Assembly (NCBI GenBank): GCA_021828425.1
Contig: JAKARN010000066.1
Span: forward strand, 1-7,493
From: Pseudomonadota bacterium
GTDB taxonomy: Bacteria; Pseudomonadota; Gammaproteobacteria; JAKAQQ01
Reading direction: 5' to 3'
DNA length: 7,493 nt
Part shown: in pieces, positions 1-6,618 of the stretch
How positions within the stretch are numbered: position 1 is the stretch's first letter
Layout: each line of letters opens with the position of its first letter
Notes under the pieces: generated by a model
The model's database searches: none
What the model saw: the letters and a program-made list of their open reading frames with translations, nothing else
Told to the model about the DNA's origin: nothing
Position numbers and translations under genes: made by a program

Positions 1-316
1 AAGCTCAGGAATGACACACGGCAGAGTGTCATTTTCCAGGCCGTTGCCTCGGTGCCATGTTTTGAGCTGTGGCTGCTGCTCCACTTTGAGGACATACACA
101 GTTCACAGAGCCGCCGTGACGTGATTCAACGTCTGAAGCGGCACATCCCAAGCTATGAGAAGGGGATCAACAACGCGTTCGAAATCACTAGAAAGCATTT
201 GCCCGAATGCCATTGGGCGTGCCGAAAGACTGGCGAGAATCCATACGGCCTACTCTGACGGGCCCTTTACCGCTGTTGTGGATCTGGTGAAATTATTGAA
301 AGCTTTGCACAACTGA
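1..316 (+). pseudogene. RloB-like defence protein, 3' part, frameshifted
   Basis: The frame is open from the left edge, so the N-terminal part lies outside the window. It carries the hallmark PCFELWLLLHFE (positions 55-90) of RloB family proteins, which pair with AAA ATPases in RloA/RloB and AbiL-type abortive-infection loci. Frame 1 stops at 256-258 after residues that do not look like a family C-terminus. From 203 the next frame reads PNAIGRAERLARI, then SDGPFTAVVDLVKLL, and stops at 314-316, which is a very RloB-like ending. Removing one C from the run at 202-204 joins the two parts. I therefore see a family-typical C-terminus split by a +1 shift. It could be a natural inactivating mutation, a programmed shift or a sequencing error. 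The region is less GC-rich than its neighbours, consistent with acquired DNA. The partner ATPase, if present, would lie to the left of the window. Confidence 0.75.
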
Positions 317-475
317 TAATCTGCGGCCACGGATCGTGCCCGTGATCCTCCAACAGCGTTGATTTGGATAAATTCCCTGACGATGATCAAACGTTCTGTC
401 TGCTGTGGTAGCCCATTGAACTATGCCCATACGACCTCAATCAGGTCTTCGAAGCGTGGTTACCCGGGCTCGTTT
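317..475. other. Intergenic spacer, nothing recognised
   Basis: No convincing gene, promoter or T-tailed terminator is visible. A 5-bp inverted repeat (cacgg at 328-332, ccgtg at 340-344) follows the RloB remnant, but no T run comes after it. Base composition is intermediate and closer to the RloB segment than to mutM. The transition between the accessory DNA and the GC-rich backbone probably lies here. Confidence 0.4.
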
Positions 476-1294
476 TCAGTGCTGGCAGGAGGGACAGAAG
501 AAGCTTGAGCGTTGCCCGATCCGGATGCGGCGGACCGTCTGTCCGCAGTCCGGACAGGGTTCACCCTCGCGACCGTAGACTCGCCAGCGGACCCGGAAGC
601 CGCCGGGATCGCCGTTGGGATGGCGGTAATCCCGGAGTGTGCTGCCGCCGGCCTCGAGTGCCTCTTCGAGGACCGATCGGATGGCCGTGACGAGCGCCTG
701 TGCACGGGCGGTCCCGATCCGGCTCCCGGAACGCCGGGGATCGATGCCGGCCCGGAAGAGGGCTTCGCTGGCATAAATGTTGCCGACTCCGGCGACCAGG
801 CGACCGTCGAGGAGGAGTGACTTGACCGCGGACTTCCGGGCCTTGAGCGCACGGATCCATTCCGGCCCCCCAAAGCCGGGTGACAAGGGTTCCGGGCCCA
901 GCGCGGAAAGCAGCGGGTGGAGATCCGGGTGGCCTTGGCCTTTGAGTAAAAGGCTGAACCGGCGGGGATCATGGAGGCGGAGGGTCCGGTCACCGGTGAG
1001 GCGGATTTCCCAATGGTCATGCGGACCACGGGCCTCACCCGGCTCGATGAGACGGAGTCTTCCGGACATGCCGAGATGGACGAGAAGCCAGTTCTGGTCC
1101 TCCAAGTGGAAGATCAGGTACTTGGCCCGGCGGGTCAGTTCCGTGATGCGTTGACCGGAAACCTCTCGTGCCAGATTCCCGGGAACCGGATAGCGCAGGC
1201 GGGGTTGCCAGACCTCGAGGGAACGGATGCGGCATCCCTGGATCGCAGGCCCGAGGAATCGCCGAATCGTTTCAACTTCGGGGAGCTCGGGCAT
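476..1294 (-). CDS. mutM: Formamidopyrimidine-DNA glycosylase (MutM/Fpg)
   Basis: Bifunctional base-excision repair enzyme that removes 8-oxoguanine and formamidopyrimidines and nicks the abasic site by beta,delta-elimination. The 272-residue product is full length for the family. It starts with MPELPEVETIRR: Pro2 is the Schiff-base nucleophile after Met removal, and Glu3 and Glu6 are the acidic catalytic residues. Lys58 corresponds to E. coli Lys57. M76, R111 and F113 match the lesion-probing residues. The H2TH region holds GVGNIYASEALF (169-180), with DNA-binding Asn172. The C-terminal zinc finger has C247-x2-C250-x16-C267-x2-C270 and Arg262. No catalytic residue is missing. The ATG at 1294 is fixed by the invariant N-terminus, with a GAAGG 7 nt upstream (1302-1306). 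A longer in-frame extension exists upstream but is rejected. The first 23 nt overlap the end of the DUF4340-like gene, so mutM is probably the last cistron of that operon. No terminator is seen downstream. Confidence 0.97.
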   Translation of the reverse strand: MPELPEVETIRRFLGPAIQGCRIRSLEVWQPRLRYPVPGNLAREVSGQRITELTRRAKYLIFHLEDQNWLLVHLGMSGRLRLIEPGEARGPHDHWEIRLTGDRTLRLHDPRRFSLLLKGQGHPDLHPLLSALGPEPLSPGFGGPEWIRALKARKSAVKSLLLDGRLVAGVGNIYASEALFRAGIDPRRSGSRIGTARAQALVTAIRSVLEEALEAGGSTLRDYRHPNGDPGGFRVRWRVYGREGEPCPDCGQTVRRIRIGQRSSFFCPSCQH

Positions 1295-2150
1295 GGGGTG
1301 GCCTTCGGTTGGCCGAGAGGTGGAGCATTTTTCTCGCGATGAGGTGGGGAAAGACCCAGCGGAGCGGCGGGTTGTGGCCGACCAGGGCCACGCCGAATGA
1401 ATCGGATGCGAGGACATAGGACAGGGCTTCCGGCACCCCGGCCAGGCGGAGACTCACCCGGCCCAGCGATTTGATCCGGCCGGGCGGGCCTACGCTCAAG
1501 GCGCTGGCATAGGTCCAATGCCGGATGAGGCGGGCGATCATGCCGGAACTTACCTGGGATCTCGGCGGAGTGAGGATCCAGCCGCCTTTGGCATTCCGCC
1601 GGAAGGTGACCTGGGGCAGCTTCAGTTCCGTGAGATGGGAGCCTCCGGGCAGGAGGCGGGTCGAGAGGAGTGTGTAGAAGTTGCCGGCCAGCCGGTAGTA
1701 GAGCACGTCACGGACGAGGTCGATCCAGGGGCCGGCTTCGATGTAGCGCCGGTCGCCCACGGGATCGGTCCGGCCAAAGGCGAGCCGGTCGTGATTGACC
1801 CAGAGCGTGAGCCGGGGAGGGGCGAGCCCCACCCGGGCGGGCGGGATCCGCGAGACGGGATAGCGATGCCGGATGGGCTCGTCGAGTTCATCGATCAAAG
1901 AAACGAGTTCCAGGTTTTGTGCCCGCGCCCGGAAGGGATGAATGAGCCACCATTGTTTTCCGATCTTGCGGAAGACCACAACGGGATGGTGGGGGCGCCC
2001 GTAGGCAAATCGCCGGACGGCTTCCGGAGAGATCGCGAGGAGCGTGGGGAAAGCCGGCTTCCGGTGGCGCGTGACTCCGAAGATCACGGCCAGGGTGAGC
2101 CCCAGGACGACCAGGGCCAGTAGCATATTGAGCCAGAATCTTTTCTGCAC
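1272..2150 (-). CDS. DUF4340-like membrane-anchored protein of the ABC operon
   Basis: A 292-residue protein with one N-terminal membrane helix (about residues 9-26), followed by an all-soluble domain rich in beta-type segments and probably periplasmic. The position, directly after a GldG-like gene, and the sequence style (WWLIHP, then LTLWVNHDRLAFG and later RYIEAGPWIDLV) fit DUF4340, a family repeatedly found beside GldA/F/G-type ABC transporters. Its biochemical function is not established. The GTG start at 2150 lies 3 nt after the upstream stop (TGA-TCC-GTG) and has no clear Shine-Dalgarno, which suggests translational coupling or reinitiation. An ATG at 2126 (Met9) is the alternative, but it would clip the charged residues in front of the helix. 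The 3' end overlaps mutM by 23 nt. The DUF4340 assignment rests on context and appearance, not on a catalytic motif. Confidence 0.8.
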   Translation of the reverse strand: MQKRFWLNMLLALVVLGLTLAVIFGVTRHRKPAFPTLLAISPEAVRRFAYGRPHHPVVVFRKIGKQWWLIHPFRARAQNLELVSLIDELDEPIRHRYPVSRIPPARVGLAPPRLTLWVNHDRLAFGRTDPVGDRRYIEAGPWIDLVRDVLYYRLAGNFYTLLSTRLLPGGSHLTELKLPQVTFRRNAKGGWILTPPRSQVSSGMIARLIRHWTYASALSVGPPGRIKSLGRVSLRLAGVPEALSYVLASDSFGVALVGHNPPLRWVFPHLIARKMLHLSANRRPPHARAPRS

Positions 2151-2153
2151 GGA

Positions 2154-3518
2154 TCAACGCCGCCGTCGGCGGACCCAGTAGGCGATCCCCGCGGCAAAGA
2201 GGAGGAGGGGAAGACCGATCAGGAAACCCGCCCCGAGCAGGCCTTCTTCGAAGGGAGTCAGGACGAGTGTGCGGTCGGGGGATTCCGGTTCGTGGAGCTG
2301 GAGCGCGGCATTCTGACTGGTGAGCCAGTTGAAGAGGTTGAGGCTGAAGGTCAGGTTTCCGCCCTCGTTGAGAAAGGCATTGGCCAGAAACTCGTTCGTT
2401 GCCAGGACGGCCGCTCGCTGGGTCGCGGTCTTCCCGGACGGAGCCGGGTTCAGGAGAAAGCCGATGGGCAAGGGTCCGGGCCGGTCTTTTTGTTTGGGGT
2501 CATACATGAGGGTTCCGGTGAGCGGACCCTGGGCGAGCCAGCTCACGGGCAGTGGACGGCTTTCAAGAAGGGCTTCCTGCGACCAGGGGGTATCGGGACG
2601 GCGGGCAAGTGCCCCGGTGTCCGGGAACAGGGTCTCGACGCGGAGGCTCTCGGTCACCGGATTGATCGGATAGTGCGTAAGGACGAGCCAGGTGGGATTC
2701 GAGATCCCAAAGAGGCGGGATTCGGCATCCACGATCGTTCCCGGCAGGAAACGGATGCCCAGGGTACGGGCGAGGGGGGCGAGTCCGTGGAGGCGCCCGG
2801 GCGGGTTGAGCCAGAGGAGGGTCTGGCCGGCTTTGACCGCACGGACCAGGGTCGCAACCTCGGGGGCCAACAGGCGCGCGGTGGGGTCATCCAGGACGAG
2901 GAGCGCGGTTTTTTTCGGGATGACCGTGGTCGCGAGATTGAGGGTCCGGGTCTTGAAGCCCTCGCGTCCCAGCGCCTGATTCAGGGCCCGGAGATCCGCA
3001 GGACCGCCCCCGTTCAAGGATGGCTCGCCGTTGCCGGTCACGAATTCGACGTCCAGGTTCTGGCTGCGCGTGAGCCGGAACAAGGCATCCGTGAAGGACT
3101 GCTGGCCGAGCGTCGTCAGGGTTTGCCTGCGACCCTGATAACGGATGACGAGTTCGCCGTCCGCCGTGATGCCATAGCGCCGGACCTGGTTCAGGTGGAT
3201 ATCCGGATTGATGAAGTCGAGCTGGATCCGGGGGTTGACCCGGCGGTAGCGGTTGACGAGGTGGCTGATCGCGGCCCTCACCGGATCTTCGGTGCGCACG
3301 AAGGCATCCACTCGGACGGGATGGTCGAGTGTCCGGGTGATCCGGCGGCTGGCCCGGGTCAGGCTGTTGCGCCCCATTGCCGTCCAGTCCCAGGAGAGCG
3401 AGATCCGGTCGGTCAGCCAAAAGGCCAGGCCCGCGGCCGCGAGCAGGAGGATCACGAAGGCGATTCCCTGGATCCTGAGCCAGCGGCGGGAGCGACGGTT
3501 GATCTCGAAGGGAGGCAT
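2154..3518 (-). CDS. GldG-like ABC transporter auxiliary protein
   Basis: A 454-residue protein with a membrane helix near each end (about 17-37 and 428-449, the latter followed by RRRRR) and a large extracytoplasmic domain between them. It matches the GldG / ABC_transp_aux type. The N-terminal part reads as a region that presents soft repeats of LDHPVRVDAFV and INPRIQLDF-like type (residues 64-103). It is followed by VEFVTGNGEPSL (158-169), the counterpart of the usual tGHGE motif, a VLDDPTARLLAPE stretch (208-220), and the late NEFLANAFLNEGGNLTFSLN block (375-394) ending in NWLT. In gliding Bacteroidetes the relative GldG works with GldA and GldF. In proteobacteria the substrate is unknown and motility should not be assumed. 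The ATG is 1 nt after the permease stop, with GGAG 7 nt upstream (3526-3529). It is followed 3 nt later by the DUF4340-like gene. Confidence 0.9.
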   Translation of the reverse strand: MPPFEINRRSRRWLRIQGIAFVILLLAAAGLAFWLTDRISLSWDWTAMGRNSLTRASRRITRTLDHPVRVDAFVRTEDPVRAAISHLVNRYRRVNPRIQLDFINPDIHLNQVRRYGITADGELVIRYQGRRQTLTTLGQQSFTDALFRLTRSQNLDVEFVTGNGEPSLNGGGPADLRALNQALGREGFKTRTLNLATTVIPKKTALLVLDDPTARLLAPEVATLVRAVKAGQTLLWLNPPGRLHGLAPLARTLGIRFLPGTIVDAESRLFGISNPTWLVLTHYPINPVTESLRVETLFPDTGALARRPDTPWSQEALLESRPLPVSWLAQGPLTGTLMYDPKQKDRPGPLPIGFLLNPAPSGKTATQRAAVLATNEFLANAFLNEGGNLTFSLNLFNWLTSQNAALQLHEPESPDRTLVLTPFEEGLLGAGFLIGLPLLLFAAGIAYWVRRRRR

Positions 3519-3519
3519 C

Positions 3520-4272
3520 TCAGTGCTCCAGGTGGTCGGCGTCGAACCGCCGGCCGGTCATGACCAGAAAAACGAGCGTGAAGATGAGGTAATAGGCGAT
3601 ATCGCTCACCCGGATCTCGCCGCGGCCGAAGGCCGAGAAGTGGTCGAGGAGAGAGGCATAACGCAGGATGTGGCTGCCCGGGCCGTGACCCTTCGCGGCC
3701 CAGGCGATGATCCAGAGGAAAAGGAGCAGGCCAAAGGTCGAGATGGCGGCCACGATCGGCTGTTCGGTCAGGCTCGACAGGTACAGTCCGGCGGCGGCAA
3801 AGGCGGCCATGACAAGGAAGAGTCCGAGGAGTCCTGCGGCCACGAGTCCCCAGTCGAGATGGGTGCCGAGCTCCAAAGACAGCGGCATGAGGAAGATCAG
3901 GAAGAGGAGGGTGCCCAGGAAGGCCAGGATGCCCAGGTATTTGCCGCAGACGAGATCAAGGGTGCTCAGCGGGGCTGCATAGAGCAGTTCGAGGGTCTTC
4001 TGCCGGCGCTCCTCGCTCACGAGCCGCATCGTGAGGAGGGGGATCACGAGCAGAAGGATCACGATGGCGCTGTGGAAGAGCGGCATCACGACGAGCGCCG
4101 TCACCCCCGCGCCATGACGGTAGAGGGCGAGCCGGGGCATGATTCTCAGGAACAAATCCACCTGGAGGAGGAAGATCCAGCCGAGGATGAGCGTCACGAC
4201 CGCCAGGACCACCCATGCCAGGGGCGAGGCGAAGAGTGAGCGAAGTTCGCGTTTGGCGAGCGCACGGATCAT
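3520..4272 (-). CDS. ABC-2 type permease, GldF-like
   Basis: A 250-residue polytopic inner-membrane protein with about six hydrophobic segments: 17-37, 60-82, 111-131, 141-165, 172-192 and 225-240. Between the second and third lies EERRQKTLELL (87-97), the cytoplasmic coupling-helix motif typical of ABC-2 permeases (E-E-[KR]-x-x-x-T-L-E-L-L), which should contact the ATPase. The start is the ATG at 4272, with GGAG 8 nt upstream (4281-4284). It overlaps the ATPase stop in an ATGA arrangement, a classic sign of coupled translation. An in-frame extension further upstream exists but lies inside the ATPase gene and is rejected. With the ATPase, GldG-like and DUF4340-like neighbours it should make one transporter. 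The export substrate cannot be read from the sequence. Confidence 0.93.
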   Translation of the reverse strand: MIRALAKRELRSLFASPLAWVVLAVVTLILGWIFLLQVDLFLRIMPRLALYRHGAGVTALVVMPLFHSAIVILLLVIPLLTMRLVSEERRQKTLELLYAAPLSTLDLVCGKYLGILAFLGTLLFLIFLMPLSLELGTHLDWGLVAAGLLGLFLVMAAFAAAGLYLSSLTEQPIVAAISTFGLLLFLWIIAWAAKGHGPGSHILRYASLLDHFSAFGRGEIRVSDIAYYLIFTLVFLVMTGRRFDADHLEH

Positions 4273-5225
4273 GGGGTGGACTCCATCGCGTTCGGGGTTA
4301 CCCCGCGGGTGAGTTCGAGAAAAATCGTCTCGAGGCTGGTCTCCTCCGCGACGAGTCCGAAGGGCGCCCATCCCTCACGAACCGCCTGCTCGAGAAAGCG
4401 CTCGGGGAAGTCCCCCGCTGCGTCTTGGGGCGGTGCGATCCGGAACCATCCGCCCTCGAGCGGCGTGATTTCCCGGGCACCCGTTTGCGCGACCATCCGC
4501 TCGGGGGAGGGTGCCTTGCGGAGACCTGTCCGGTAGGATGCGGCCGGACGGTCGGAGGGAAGGGCGGTGAGGGGCCGTGACCAGGCCAGCTGTCCCTCGT
4601 GGATGATGATGACCCGGGTGGCCAGGCTCTGGACCTCGGCCAGGAGATGGCTCGAGAAGATCACGCTGTGGGCCTCACCGAGCGAACGGATCAGCGTGCG
4701 GATGTCCTGGATCTGGGCCGGGTCGAGTCCGACTGTCGGTTCGTCCAAGAGCAGCACCTCGGGGTCATGGAGGATGGCCTGGGCGATTCCGACCCGCTGC
4801 TGGTAGCCTTTCGAGAGATTCCGGATGAGGCGTCGTTCCACGCCGGTCAGGCCGGTTTTTTCCTGGGCGGCCTGAACCGCATGCCGGATCCGGGGTCGGG
4901 GGACGCCGTGGATTTCGGCGCAGAAGCGGAGATACTCGGAGACGGTGAGTTCCGGGTGAAGCGGAGGCTGTTCGGGCAGGTAACCGAGCTTGCGCTTGGC
5001 GGACTTGGGCGCGTTTAGGAGATCGATGCCGGCGATGGTAATCCGGCCGGCGCTCGGGGCCAATGTCCCGGCCAGCATTCTCAGGGTGGTGCTCTTGCCG
5101 GCCCCGTTCAGGCCGAGGAACCCCAGGATTTCTCCCCGTTCGAGCGTGAGGTCGAGATTCCGGACGGCCGCACGGCCGCCAAAGGAACGGCTGAGATTGT
5201 GGGCATCAATCAGGTTTTCGGCCAT
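4269..5225 (-). CDS. ABC transporter ATP-binding protein, GldA-like
   Basis: A 318-residue cytoplasmic ATPase that powers the adjacent permease. It has Walker A GLNGAGKST (38-46), a Q-loop region GYLPEQPPLH (81-90) in which Glu85 takes the usual Gln place as in many ABC-2 ATPases, signature LSKGYQQR (137-144), Walker B EVLLLDEP (156-163) with catalytic Glu162, D-loop GLDP (166-169) and H-loop His193. Residues after about 215 form a C-terminal domain of the kind seen in ABC-2 type exporters (DUF4162-like), ending in ETSLETIFLELTRG. The ATG at 5225 is chosen because homologous proteins begin a few residues before the first strand. GGGAG (5236-5240) precedes it at about 10 nt. That SD lies within a small hairpin. 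A longer in-frame reading to 5438 would run into the divergent desaturase gene and is rejected. This is the first gene of the five-gene run. Confidence 0.95.
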   Translation of the reverse strand: MAENLIDAHNLSRSFGGRAAVRNLDLTLERGEILGFLGLNGAGKSTTLRMLAGTLAPSAGRITIAGIDLLNAPKSAKRKLGYLPEQPPLHPELTVSEYLRFCAEIHGVPRPRIRHAVQAAQEKTGLTGVERRLIRNLSKGYQQRVGIAQAILHDPEVLLLDEPTVGLDPAQIQDIRTLIRSLGEAHSVIFSSHLLAEVQSLATRVIIIHEGQLAWSRPLTALPSDRPAASYRTGLRKAPSPERMVAQTGAREITPLEGGWFRIAPPQDAAGDFPERFLEQAVREGWAPFGLVAEETSLETIFLELTRGVTPNAMESTP

Positions 5226-5227
5226 TG

Positions 5228-5242
5228 ACGGGCGACTCCCGT
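5228..5242 (-). promoter_or_regulatory. Small hairpin covering the SD of the ABC operon
   Basis: acggg (5228-5232) and cccgt (5238-5242) are complementary around a 5-nt loop. On the minus-strand transcript the stem includes part of the GGGAG in front of the ATPase start codon. The repeat is seen directly. Any effect on translation is inferred, and a 5-bp stem is weak. Confidence 0.3.
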
Positions 5243-5265
5243 GAATTTCTGGATCAGCATAGGGA

Positions 5266-5297
5266 CCGGGATCCGAGGGTTTGGTTCCGCATCCCGG
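5266..5297. promoter_or_regulatory. 7-bp inverted repeat in the divergent control region
   Basis: ccgggat (5266-5272) and atcccgg (5291-5297) are perfect inverted copies separated by 18 bp. The right arm falls where the -35 element of the desaturase promoter should be. This is compatible with a dimeric regulator binding between the divergent desaturase and ABC genes. No named operator is recognised, and GC-rich DNA produces such repeats by chance. Confidence 0.3.
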
Positions 5298-5314
5298 ATC
5301 GCTTCCCGATTGCG

Positions 5315-5320
5315 TATAAT
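5315..5320 (+). promoter_or_regulatory. Candidate -10 box (TATAAT) of the desaturase gene
   Basis: A perfect sigma70 -10 hexamer in otherwise GC-rich DNA, 41 nt upstream of the TTG chosen as the start. No good -35 element lies 16-19 bp upstream, so expression may need an activator. The box overlaps an in-frame ATG at 5319-5321. If it is the true promoter, that ATG would lie upstream of the transcript start and could not be used. Confidence 0.5.
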
Positions 5321-5360
5321 GCGGTTGGATTTTAGCGCATTCCCAGCGAGGCTTCAGCCA

Positions 5361-6548
5361 TTGAACGCGTTTTTGATCCATGGTCTTCTCGACTGGCCCC
5401 TCTGGGCATTGATCGCGGTCTGGCTCGTGACCCTCCACCTCACGGTGGTTGCGGTCTCCTTATACCTGCATCGTGACCAGACGCACCGGGCCGTGAAGCT
5501 CCACCCGGTGATCCGCCATTTCTGCCGCTTCTGGCTGTGGCTCACCACAGCGACCGTGACCCGGGAATGGGTTGCGGTGCACCGGCGTCACCACACCACG
5601 GTGGATCACGAAGGCGATCCCCACAGTCCGCGCCTGTTCGGACTCCGGGCCGTGTTGTTCGGGGGGGTCGGGCTCTACCGCCGGGCGGCCGAGGATCCGG
5701 ATACGCTGAGAACCTACGGACAGGGGACCCCCGACGACTGGCTCGAACGGTGGGTGTATGCCGGCCCGGCCAATATCGCCGGCATTCTTTTGTTCATGGG
5801 CCTCGAGGTGCTTCTGTTCGGACCGCTCGGACTCACGCTCTGGGCCGTCCAGATGATGGGGATCCCGGTGCTCGCGGCCGGTGTGGTCAACGGCTTGGGC
5901 CACGCGGTGGGGTACCGCAACTTCGATACGCCGGACCTCTCGCACAACATCGTGCCCTGGGGTCTCGTCTGCGGAGGTGAGGAACTCCACAACAACCACC
6001 ATGCCTTTCCGGGTTCGGCCCGCTTCAGCCAGCGTCAGGGGGAGTTCGACCTCGGCTGGCTGTACCTCCGGATCCTCTCGATGTTGCGGCTTGCCCGGAT
6101 CGAGCGCCTGGCTGCGACCGACGGGCAGTCGGTGAGTCTGCAGGATCTCATGGGATACCGGGCCCATCTCATGAGCCGGTACCTCAAGGAAGTGCTCCAG
6201 CCGACGTGGCAGAAAGTCCGTCGTGATGGTTTCCGGCCGAGCCGCCGCTGCCGTCGGCTTTTCTGGTTGTCACCCAAGCTGCTCGGCGAGTCAGCCGAGG
6301 ATCGGGCCACCCTTGAGTCCGTCCTGGAGAGCCAGCCGGTTCTGCGGACGGTCTACGAGTTTCGCGTGCGTCTCGGGCAGGTGTGGGAAAGCGGGGCTCA
6401 TGCCGCACAGCGCCTGGAAGAGCTGCGCGAATGGCTGGGGGAGGCGCGGACGAGCGGGGTGCGCCAGCTTGAGCACTTCTCCGAACGGGTCCATCTGCTC
6501 CTCGAGCAACCGGCCGGCCCAAGCCTGACACAGGCTGCAGGCGGCTGA
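5361..6548 (+). CDS. Membrane fatty acyl-CoA desaturase with C-terminal extension
   Basis: Diiron membrane desaturase, probably delta-9 type, that inserts a double bond into acyl chains and so adjusts membrane fluidity. The three histidine boxes are HRDQTH (residues 37-42), HRRHH (74-78) and HNNHH (210-214), plus His181 in VNGLGH, which also fits the stearoyl-CoA desaturase class. Hydrophobic segments occur near 14-35, 58-68, 138-154 and 162-178. EWVAVHRRHH, GDPHSPRLFG, WAVQMMGIPVLAAGVVNG and GGEELHNNHHAF are family-typical. After about residue 255 comes a helical, charged tail of some 140 residues that lacks desaturase motifs. I chose the TTG at 5361 (395 residues) because family members begin just before the GLLDWPLW helix, GAGG lies 9 nt upstream, and the TATAAT at 5315 precludes the ATG at 5319. 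That ATG (409 residues) remains the alternative. The gene is transcribed alone, divergent from the ABC operon and convergent with rpmG. Confidence 0.93.
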   Translation: MNAFLIHGLLDWPLWALIAVWLVTLHLTVVAVSLYLHRDQTHRAVKLHPVIRHFCRFWLWLTTATVTREWVAVHRRHHTTVDHEGDPHSPRLFGLRAVLFGGVGLYRRAAEDPDTLRTYGQGTPDDWLERWVYAGPANIAGILLFMGLEVLLFGPLGLTLWAVQMMGIPVLAAGVVNGLGHAVGYRNFDTPDLSHNIVPWGLVCGGEELHNNHHAFPGSARFSQRQGEFDLGWLYLRILSMLRLARIERLAATDGQSVSLQDLMGYRAHLMSRYLKEVLQPTWQKVRRDGFRPSRRCRRLFWLSPKLLGESAEDRATLESVLESQPVLRTVYEFRVRLGQVWESGAHAAQRLEELREWLGEARTSGVRQLEHFSERVHLLLEQPAGPSLTQAAGG

Positions 6549-6563
6549 TCGCGAAAACACCGG

Positions 6564-6582
6564 CCCCTGGGCGGGCCCGGGG
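6564..6582. terminator. GC-rich hairpin between convergent desaturase and rpmG
   Basis: cccc (6564-6567) pairs with gggg (6579-6582) and ggg (6569-6571) with ccc (6576-6578), leaving T6568 as a bulge and a 4-nt loop. Read on the minus strand, the hairpin is followed within a few bases by TTTT (6557-6554), so it best serves as the intrinsic terminator of rpmB-rpmG. On the plus strand no T tract follows, so it may only weakly stop the desaturase transcript. Confidence 0.6.
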
Positions 6583-6618
6583 GATCAGGCGAAGTGAGTC
6601 TTCACCGAGACCGCGCGT

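Noticed and set aside
328..344. Hairpin after the RloB remnant as a terminator
   Set aside because: It has only five base pairs with a 7-nt loop, and no T run follows.
317..475. Possible transposase or small gene remnant
   Set aside because: The short open frames in this spacer show no recognisable protein motif and no inverted repeats of an insertion sequence.
460..1038. Minus-strand open frame of 192 codons within mutM in another frame
   Set aside because: It is Ser/Pro/Arg-rich low-information sequence and lies inside a fully motif-supported mutM.
1295..1417. N-terminal extension of mutM
   Set aside because: The catalytic mechanism needs Pro directly after the initiator Met, so the ATG at 1294 must be used.
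2292..3563. Long plus-strand open frame (423 codons) opposite the GldG-like gene
   Set aside because: It is an antisense shadow in high-GC DNA. The translation is rich in G, E, R and P with no domain, and the minus strand encodes a clear GldG-like protein.
3253..4239. Plus-strand open frame (328 codons) opposite GldG-like and permease genes
   Set aside because: The highly charged E/Q/H/D-rich composition is what results from reading the opposite strand of hydrophobic membrane codons. No start context or homology is recognised.
5329..5334. Minus-strand TAAAAT as -10 of the ABC operon
   Set aside because: No acceptable -35 lies at the right distance, and it falls more than 100 nt upstream of the ATPase start. 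The promoter of this operon could not be placed.
5460..6167. Minus-strand open frame (235 codons) opposite the desaturase
   Set aside because: It is a shadow rich in E, H, P and R and contradicts the plus-strand gene with all histidine boxes.
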